From Shewanella fidelis ATCC BAA-318 (GTDB lineage: Bacteria; Pseudomonadota; Gammaproteobacteria; Enterobacterales; Shewanellaceae), in the NCBI RefSeq assembly GCF_000518605.1, contig NZ_JADX01000019.1, positions 1 to 64,000 on the forward strand: a stretch of 64,000 bases of DNA. The letters are read 5' to 3'. The first letter of the stretch is position 1, and every line of letters starts with the position of its first letter. Positions 60,001-64,000 of the stretch are shown piece after piece. The notes under the pieces were generated by a model, which saw nothing but the letters and a program-made list of their open reading frames with translations, had not been told where the DNA came from and did no database searches. The position numbers and the translations under genes are program-made.

Positions 60001-60123
60001 GTGGCGATCAATCAGATGATCCCTTCAGATCCGACACGTAACCAAACTGCTAGTATGCTCAACGATTACTGGACAGGCGCTAACTGCCGTCATGGTATTC
60101 CTATTCGAGTAGAGAAAGCTTAA
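57088..60123 (+). CDS. Tetrathionate-reductase-like molybdoenzyme catalytic subunit (TtrA-like)
   Basis: The 1011-residue product has a Tat signal (DRRKFLTQAG) ending in ATAGC, a possible lipobox (Cys22). A [4Fe-4S] motif follows: Cys69-x2-Cys72-x3-Cys76 ... Cys132. The candidate Mo ligand is Cys249 in KHAYCG, in the same context as TtrA (HGAYCG), followed by the GTSPGSSG stretch. Length matches TtrA (about 1020) rather than PsrA/PhsA (about 760). The family also includes selenate- and arsenate-type reductases, so tetrathionate is only one candidate substrate. No TtrC-like membrane subunit or TtrRS pair is in the window. Confidence 0.85.
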   Translation: MDRRKFLTQAGVVSVAAATAGCGDKTSPIHPIRSQDVSCFGHPIPAECQQDANGDWQLTPGVRTAYSRCFSCYNICGLRVRIDEKNDKVLKVGGNPYCENNSGSPLPIDTSVKQSYIALAGENGLKNRATTCAKGASCADSVDDERRVTQVLKRDGKRGEGRWVSISYEQALKEILQGGDLFGEGHVEGLRSLRQLDKLAKPGFPEFGSAANHLFATYCAEDTLRGSFYARFMQQAWGTSNLGTKHAYCGAAQATGYSLGMAAGFEEWLNDVDWENVEYGLFMGTSPGSSGVSLNRVGRGLADSRVDRKFKYVCVDPLLRTTVAADTNATWLAVKPGQDAAFSFGVIRTMLEEGWFNKVHLESASEKAAKAAGELNYTNAGHLVIVDPKHPQYRRFAKAKDFGLGADEAIIVKAGADTLVSAEAGDKAELFVSRTLKDNAGRKVKLASSLYLLRQEAQRTSMQQYAAKSGISIDAMRQVAKDLGHYGRKACVAGNGGTNSSDGFVMGWIWATLNTLVGSHDAKGGAIYGNGPIGGMEGRYNLANIQGGVNLDGVVNACRDGAYESSTEYKHKVAKGEDPYPASTPWHEVLPAMNAAEQWTSHANSDPYQAKVLFNWRNNFLYSAASISQEVVASIADPKRLPLIIGIDCHMNETNRYADYFIPDRSMLEEYAADRMWGSHMLGVVAAAPLVTPRTVKNAAGQHVCMEQLLVDIALDMQLPGFGKGAIAHADGGKADLLCFEDWHAKYLANVAAQCENLPSVTAEDRKWAGLDYAMKPLKPKLTPTEVRQVEALLSRGGYYVADERYDGDFIKGAAPKCLQLYHEAVSQLRHAYSGEHYPGTITYHEHRFWNGDSWESHWPATEYPLLFSSYKATVRSNYAVAYKRIAEISPTNFVYMNEQTAKEQGLKDGDKVRLVTANGKPAEGLLQTDLGVAPGAVCVSHGFGHSQGFGGDDRIINGEKLPALKERAGGVAINQMIPSDPTRNQTASMLNDYWTGANCRHGIPIRVEKA

Positions 60124-60129
60124 ATAAAA

Positions 60130-60196
60130 CGTGGCGGCGAGCTGTAGTCCCTATTTTCTGGGGGGCAATCATGCCTACGAGCTAACAGTCGCCACG
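60130..60196 (+). other. Large hairpin just after the TtrA-like gene
   Basis: CGTGGCG (60130-60136) pairs with CGCCACG (60190-60196), and GAGCT elements inside add a second stem. It starts 6 bases after the stop codon. It may end the ttrBA transcript or protect its 3' end. The rest of 60197-60436 is non-coding, with a CCCCCT/AGGGGG hairpin at about 60322-60350. Confidence 0.45.
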
Positions 60197-60436
60197 CCAT
60201 AGGAATTTAAACAGACTTTTATCTACATTTTTTCAGTTTGTCGCAGTAGACGATAGCTCCGGTGTAGCGTTTTTAGGGTATTCGCCTTGAGCACACTCAA
60301 TTCGTGTCATCCTGCGACTTTCCCCCTTGGCAGAGATTTAGCTGAGGGGGCTTCTTGTTGACTTAGGTCATTAAACACTTCAGTTAAAATTTATCTGTTT
60401 ATGATAATGTTTAGCGACATATCATTGGAGATAATA

Positions 60437-61021
60437 ATGAAAACAATAAAATACTCACATATTGCCGTGCTAGCTGCGCTAAGCGTTAGTGCTTCAGCTA
60501 TGGCGACCACAGTTGAACAGAATGCGTTTTTTGATAATTTGGCAGCTCACTGTGGCAAAGCGTTTGCTGGCACAGTGACAGCGGGCAATAGTGCAGACTC
60601 AGCATTTAGCGGCAAAAAGCTGATTATGCATGTACGCGAGTGCAGTGATACTGTGCTTAAAGTCCCTTTCCATGTTGGCGAAGATCACTCACGTACTTGG
60701 GTGATCACCAAAACGCCTTATGGTTTGCATCTTGCTCACGATCACCGTCATAAAGACGGTAGTGAAGACAAGGTCACCATGTACGGCGGCATGACTGCTG
60801 ATATGGGCAGCGATACTGAGCAGTCATTTCCTGTCGATGCTTATTCGATTAATAACTTTAGAGAAAATGGTTTAGATGTATCCATCACTAATGTGTGGCA
60901 CATGTATGTGAAGCCGCAAGAGTTTACTTATCGCTTAACTCGCGAAAATCGCGATTTTAGAGTCGACTTTGACCTGACTAAGCCTGTCGAGTTGCCACCT
61001 GTGCCATGGGGCCATCAATAA
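60437..61021 (+). CDS. Secreted protein of unknown function, His-rich
   Basis: The product of about 194 residues has a clear signal peptide (cleavage after SASAMA). Two Cys (HCGKAF and RECSD) could form a disulfide in the periplasm. A His-rich patch, HLAHDHRHKDG, lies near the middle and the protein ends PPVPWGHQ. I recognise no domain. ATG 60437 follows GGAG by 6 bases. It lies 0.3 kb after the TtrA-like gene beyond two hairpins, so it may be independent. Confidence 0.7.
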   Translation: MKTIKYSHIAVLAALSVSASAMATTVEQNAFFDNLAAHCGKAFAGTVTAGNSADSAFSGKKLIMHVRECSDTVLKVPFHVGEDHSRTWVITKTPYGLHLAHDHRHKDGSEDKVTMYGGMTADMGSDTEQSFPVDAYSINNFRENGLDVSITNVWHMYVKPQEFTYRLTRENRDFRVDFDLTKPVELPPVPWGHQ

Positions 61022-61071
61022 TTGGTGCATGGCTACATTTGAATTGTAACAATACTGCTTGATATTGAGTA

Positions 61072-61105
61072 ACACAAAGCCCGCTAATGAGCGGGCTTTG
61101 TGTTT
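61072..61105. terminator. Bidirectional terminator
   Basis: A perfect stem, ACAAAGCCCGC/GCGGGCTTTGT, with a 6-base loop lies between convergent genes. T-rich sequence follows on the plus strand. Confidence 0.85.
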
Positions 61106-61117
61106 GCAAATTAAACG

Positions 61118-61687
61118 CTATTTTTCTTCAAAGGTAAAAGATTGTCCTGCGAGAGCAGCTTCAAACATTAAGCCACCTTTGGCTACCGTAAATACTGCCA
61201 TGCCGTTAATGTAGGCAGCTTTAGCGGCGCTTTTACCTGCACCAGCTGAGTTACCTGTGGTACCTGCTTGAGCATTTGCGCCGATGTTAATGGCGACAGC
61301 AGATGCTTGAGCACCAAATTCAAAACTGCCGCTAGTAAATTCGTTATAGGCCTTTTGATCTTTAAAGAAGATAATCTCACTGTAGGCTTGGCCGCCTAGT
61401 TGAAAGCCGAATGAAACTTGGGTCAGGCTAGTGTCACCAGTGTAACTGCCGCCACGATAGACGCGTCCTTTACCGTAGGCTGCACCGAGACCAATACCAC
61501 CTTTACCTACGGTAGGAAATAGCGCATAACCATAGGCATTATCGAAAAACTTATGTGTTTGGTTTGCTTGTTGAAAGGTACTTTTAGCTTGGGCGTAGCT
61601 ATCTTGTTCTGCATAAGCTTGCGGTAGCAGCATTAAGCTTGCTAATAGACATAAACTGGTGCTAATTCGTTTGATTAAAGCCGTCAT
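61118..61687 (-). CDS. YSC84/SYLF-domain exported protein
   Basis: The 189-residue product has a signal peptide (to about residue 26) and a SYLF (YSC84) domain: FFDNAYGYALFPTVGKGGIGLG (near 47-68), GSYTGDTSLTQVSFGFQLGGQAYSE-like sequence and a Gly/Ala-rich segment. SYLF domains bind phosphoinositides in eukaryotes; bacterial members are probably lipid-associated envelope proteins. Confidence 0.85.
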   Translation of the reverse strand: MTALIKRISTSLCLLASLMLLPQAYAEQDSYAQAKSTFQQANQTHKFFDNAYGYALFPTVGKGGIGLGAAYGKGRVYRGGSYTGDTSLTQVSFGFQLGGQAYSEIIFFKDQKAYNEFTSGSFEFGAQASAVAINIGANAQAGTTGNSAGAGKSAAKAAYINGMAVFTVAKGGLMFEAALAGQSFTFEEK

Positions 61688-61779
61688 TCCATGTTCCTCA
61701 AAGCTGACATTTATTCACCTTAGCATAACTTTTCTGAACAGAAAGTGAATAAGGCTGTGGGCATGACCTTTTATGGTGG

Positions 61780-62673
61780 CTAGCACTCGGATTTGTTGTG
61801 TTCTTCCTCTTGCATGAGTTGTTGCAGATACGCCAACTCTTCAGAGCTGAGTAACTGCTGACTGGCACGCATGGGTTCTCTAGGTTGTTGAGCTAATTTA
61901 CCGCGTAAAAAAGCTGCTTTGGTTATCTGTTTTAAACCGTAAATAGCTAATATATAAACTGTTAATAGCAATACTAGGGTTGTTGCAGCCTGATTGATAA
62001 TAAACACTTGATCATCGATATAAAATGGCAGAATGATGAGTAAGGTTCTTAGCAACCAGTTACTCATAAGTGAGAATGTTAATACCAGTAGCCAACGGAA
62101 TTTAATGTCTTTGAGTGAGTCTTGGTGTGCGCGTGATGCGCGGCCTGGATAGTGGCTTAGCATTTTTACGATGTAATAAAAATAGGTAGCACTTTGAATA
62201 AAAAGCAAAGCAGGTAGTAGCAAACTGAGCAGATGAAGGTCAGTTAATTTTGATAAGCTATCTAATTTGAGCTGTGGCCAGTTATGGCCAAGTAACAAAC
62301 GAAAGCCGGCAGCGAGTACTACCGACATAGCGACTATGATCGCGGGATAAAAATGCCGTGAAAAACCGATTGGACCTGCAATATCATGGAGACTGCGATC
62401 GCAATATAGATATAACAAGGGCATCATTAGAAAATAAACAGGGATGATGAAAATAAACACTTGGTGCAGTGGTGCCGGAGCATTGTCATGGGTGAGTAAA
62501 CCAGTGAAAAAATACAGTGCCATTAAGCTGAAGATAGCGCCGAGGATTTTATGATTGCCGCTGCGTTCACTGTATATATAACGGATATACAAGCCTAGCC
62601 CTAGGCAGTGAACACCACCAAGCAAAGATATCCACCAATACCCCTGTGAAAAAAGCGTATTAAACTCATTCAT
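61780..62673 (-). CDS. 7TM membrane protein, sensor part of an AraC-type regulator without HTH
   Basis: The 297-residue protein has about seven TM helices (within residues 12-245) and a cytoplasmic tail of about 45 residues. Layout and tail (QLLSSEELAYLQQLMQEEE) resemble membrane-bound AraC-family regulators, in which this linker leads into the HTH domain. Here the frame stops soon after the linker, and no HTH follows before the next gene. It may be a truncated regulator or a stand-alone receptor. Confidence 0.6.
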   Translation of the reverse strand: MNEFNTLFSQGYWWISLLGGVHCLGLGLYIRYIYSERSGNHKILGAIFSLMALYFFTGLLTHDNAPAPLHQVFIFIIPVYFLMMPLLYLYCDRSLHDIAGPIGFSRHFYPAIIVAMSVVLAAGFRLLLGHNWPQLKLDSLSKLTDLHLLSLLLPALLFIQSATYFYYIVKMLSHYPGRASRAHQDSLKDIKFRWLLVLTFSLMSNWLLRTLLIILPFYIDDQVFIINQAATTLVLLLTVYILAIYGLKQITKAAFLRGKLAQQPREPMRASQQLLSSEELAYLQQLMQEEEHNKSEC

Positions 62674-62818
62674 GTGGTTATTATTTCAACATGTGTAAAC
62701 GATATGCAAGTGTTTACACATATTGAATAAACAGCTAAACAATGAAAGATCTAATCTTACTCCTGTAGTGACTCAATTCATTCGACAACAGTATTTAGTG
62801 TAGAACCTATTTGCCTGA

Positions 62819-64000
62819 TTAACTTGCAAGTTTAGGGAGAGATTTTAGCTTGTGTAGTAAGGCTTCTTTTTTAAATGGTTTAGCAAGGTAGTCATCCATA
62901 CCTGATTGATAGCATTTTTGAATATCTTGATCGAGCACGCTGGCGGTTAGCGCAATGATAGGTAAGCGTTGCAGCGAGTTATCGTTTTCCCAAGCTCTGA
63001 TTTTCTCAGTCGCTGTAAATCCATCCATAACCGGCATCATGCAATCCATCAAAATGGCGTGAATCGACTCGCCAGTACTAATAAACTCAAAGGCTTCTTG
63101 GCCATTATTAGCGATAATAAAATCAAACCCAGCTTGTTTGATGAGTAGTGAAGCTACTTTTTGATTTACCAGATTATCTTCAACTATTAGAACTACAATA
63201 TTAACTGGCTCTGTTGTTTCAGCATCAGTCCCATGGGGGGCTGATTGTGCGAATTGCTGTTTCTGCCTTAGCTGGCGATTTTCTATGCCGTTATGAATTG
63301 CATTTCTAAAGCGATTGCCAAGAAGCGGCAGAGTAATGGTTGCATCCATATTGTCGAGGGTGCGCTTTTCTTTGGGGGTATTGACAGCAATGGTGAAAAT
63401 ATTCTTTTGTTGCAGCAATTCTGGCAAGGTTTCGATCGCATCTCGAGTTGAGCAGGTGCTATCAATAAATAATAGATCGAAAGCTTGTTTGTCTTGAAGT
63501 AAATCAAAGCAAGATTGGTAATGGTAATTAAGTGCAAAGCCTTGTTGCTGACATTCTTTATTCAACTGCTCGGTAAGTTGAGTATTGTTAGAGATTAACG
63601 CAGCAGTTAACCCTTTAAACTGGGAGTCTATTGGCTTGTCCAAGGTAACAATTTGGGATTTTAGCGCAATGGTAAAACAGCAGCCTTCGCCCTTAACTGA
63701 TTCAATGCTGATTGTCCCGCCCATAAGTTCTACCAGTTGTTTACAGATCGCGAGACCAAGACCTGTCCCACCAAACTGACGGGTAATGGTGTCGTCTTCT
63801 TGAGTAAAAGGTGAAAAAATATGCTGTTGTTTATCTTTGGCTATGCCAATGCCGGAATCAATAATGTTGATTGTAAGATCAATATATCCTGCGCTGTCTT
63901 TGCTGGCGTTTGCCACAACTTTAATGCTGCCCTTGTCGGTGAACTTTACTGCGTTGGATAGCAGATTCATTAACACTTGACGCATACGGTGCTCATCTAT
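62819..64000 (-). CDS. Hybrid sensor histidine kinase, C-terminal part (runs off the window)
   Basis: The reading frame is open to the window end, so the N-terminus (sensor and DHp domain) is missing. Visible are the HATPase N-box (NLLSNAVKFT), G1 (DSGIGI) and G2 (GGTGLGLAI). A degenerate receiver-like segment comes next, then a C-terminal receiver with VEDN, the phospho-acceptor Asp in LMDCMMPVMDG, and KPF. The architecture is that of a BarA/ArcB-like hybrid kinase, without a visible HPt domain at the end. Confidence 0.9.
   Translation of the reverse strand: MDEHRMRQVLMNLLSNAVKFTDKGSIKVVANASKDSAGYIDLTINIIDSGIGIAKDKQQHIFSPFTQEDDTITRQFGGTGLGLAICKQLVELMGGTISIESVKGEGCCFTIALKSQIVTLDKPIDSQFKGLTAALISNNTQLTEQLNKECQQQGFALNYHYQSCFDLLQDKQAFDLLFIDSTCSTRDAIETLPELLQQKNIFTIAVNTPKEKRTLDNMDATITLPLLGNRFRNAIHNGIENRQLRQKQQFAQSAPHGTDAETTEPVNIVVLIVEDNLVNQKVASLLIKQAGFDFIIANNGQEAFEFISTGESIHAILMDCMMPVMDGFTATEKIRAWENDNSLQRLPIIALTASVLDQDIQKCYQSGMDDYLAKPFKKEALLHKLKSLPKLAS

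Overview
The window looks like a chromosomal segment of a marine gammaproteobacterium, most probably a Shewanella. The basis is gene content and order: ppc next to a divergent argE / argCBFGH pair with an unfused argH, then mrcA / pilMNOPQ / aroK-aroB-damX-dam-rpe-gph-trpS, then the dolP-diaA-yraN / lpoA / rsmI block followed by rnpB. Base composition is moderate and fairly even. I see no tRNA, rRNA operon, CRISPR array, prophage or complete insertion sequence.

Layout. 1-340: a structured, repeat-like non-coding stretch. 0.5-5.1 kb: cinA, and a minus-strand ppc plus small lipoprotein. 5.2-12.2 kb: arginine biosynthesis, with a canonical pair of ArgR boxes in front of argE. 12.2-23.5 kb: PBP1A, the type IV pilus assembly genes pilMNOPQ, shikimate genes aroK/aroB and the SPOR protein DamX. 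23.5-27.5 kb: dam, two small minus-strand genes, rpe, gph and trpS. 27.5-35.1 kb: a LysR/EamA pair, the dolP-diaA-yraN and lpoA/rsmI envelope block, and rnpB. Copies of a MITE-like repeat lie at 27552-27881, about 34812-35127 and 44740-45005.

35.1-39.6 kb is a formaldehyde-detoxification locus: LysR regulator, small DksA/TraR-type zinc-finger protein, adhC, fghA and an SMR-family transporter. Three promoters here share one architecture: a TTACC-N4-GGTAA operator centred 30.5 bp upstream of TTATCA, then 16 bp, then TATAAT. This puts the operator near -65, the classical LysR-type recognition position. I read it as a previously unlinked regulon joining formaldehyde oxidation, a zinc-finger protein and a divergent SMR transporter. 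A relic of a second fghA 3' end lies between fghA and the SMR gene.

39.6-49.0 kb is mixed: envelope proteins, a ThrE-type exporter, a MAPEG protein, YgiQ, a YkvA-type protein and a lipid A acyltransferase. 49.0-61.0 kb is an anaerobic-respiration region. A LysR gene sits between two divergent molybdoenzyme clusters. One has a DmsA-like catalytic subunit (with Cys at the Mo-ligand position), a four-cluster ferredoxin, a TorD-type chaperone and a formate-dehydrogenase-type cytochrome b. The other is a tetrathionate-reductase-like TtrB/TtrA pair with no TtrC-type membrane subunit nearby. The right end holds a YSC84/SYLF protein, a 7TM protein that looks like an AraC-type membrane sensor lacking its HTH, and the C-terminal part of a hybrid histidine kinase that runs off the window.
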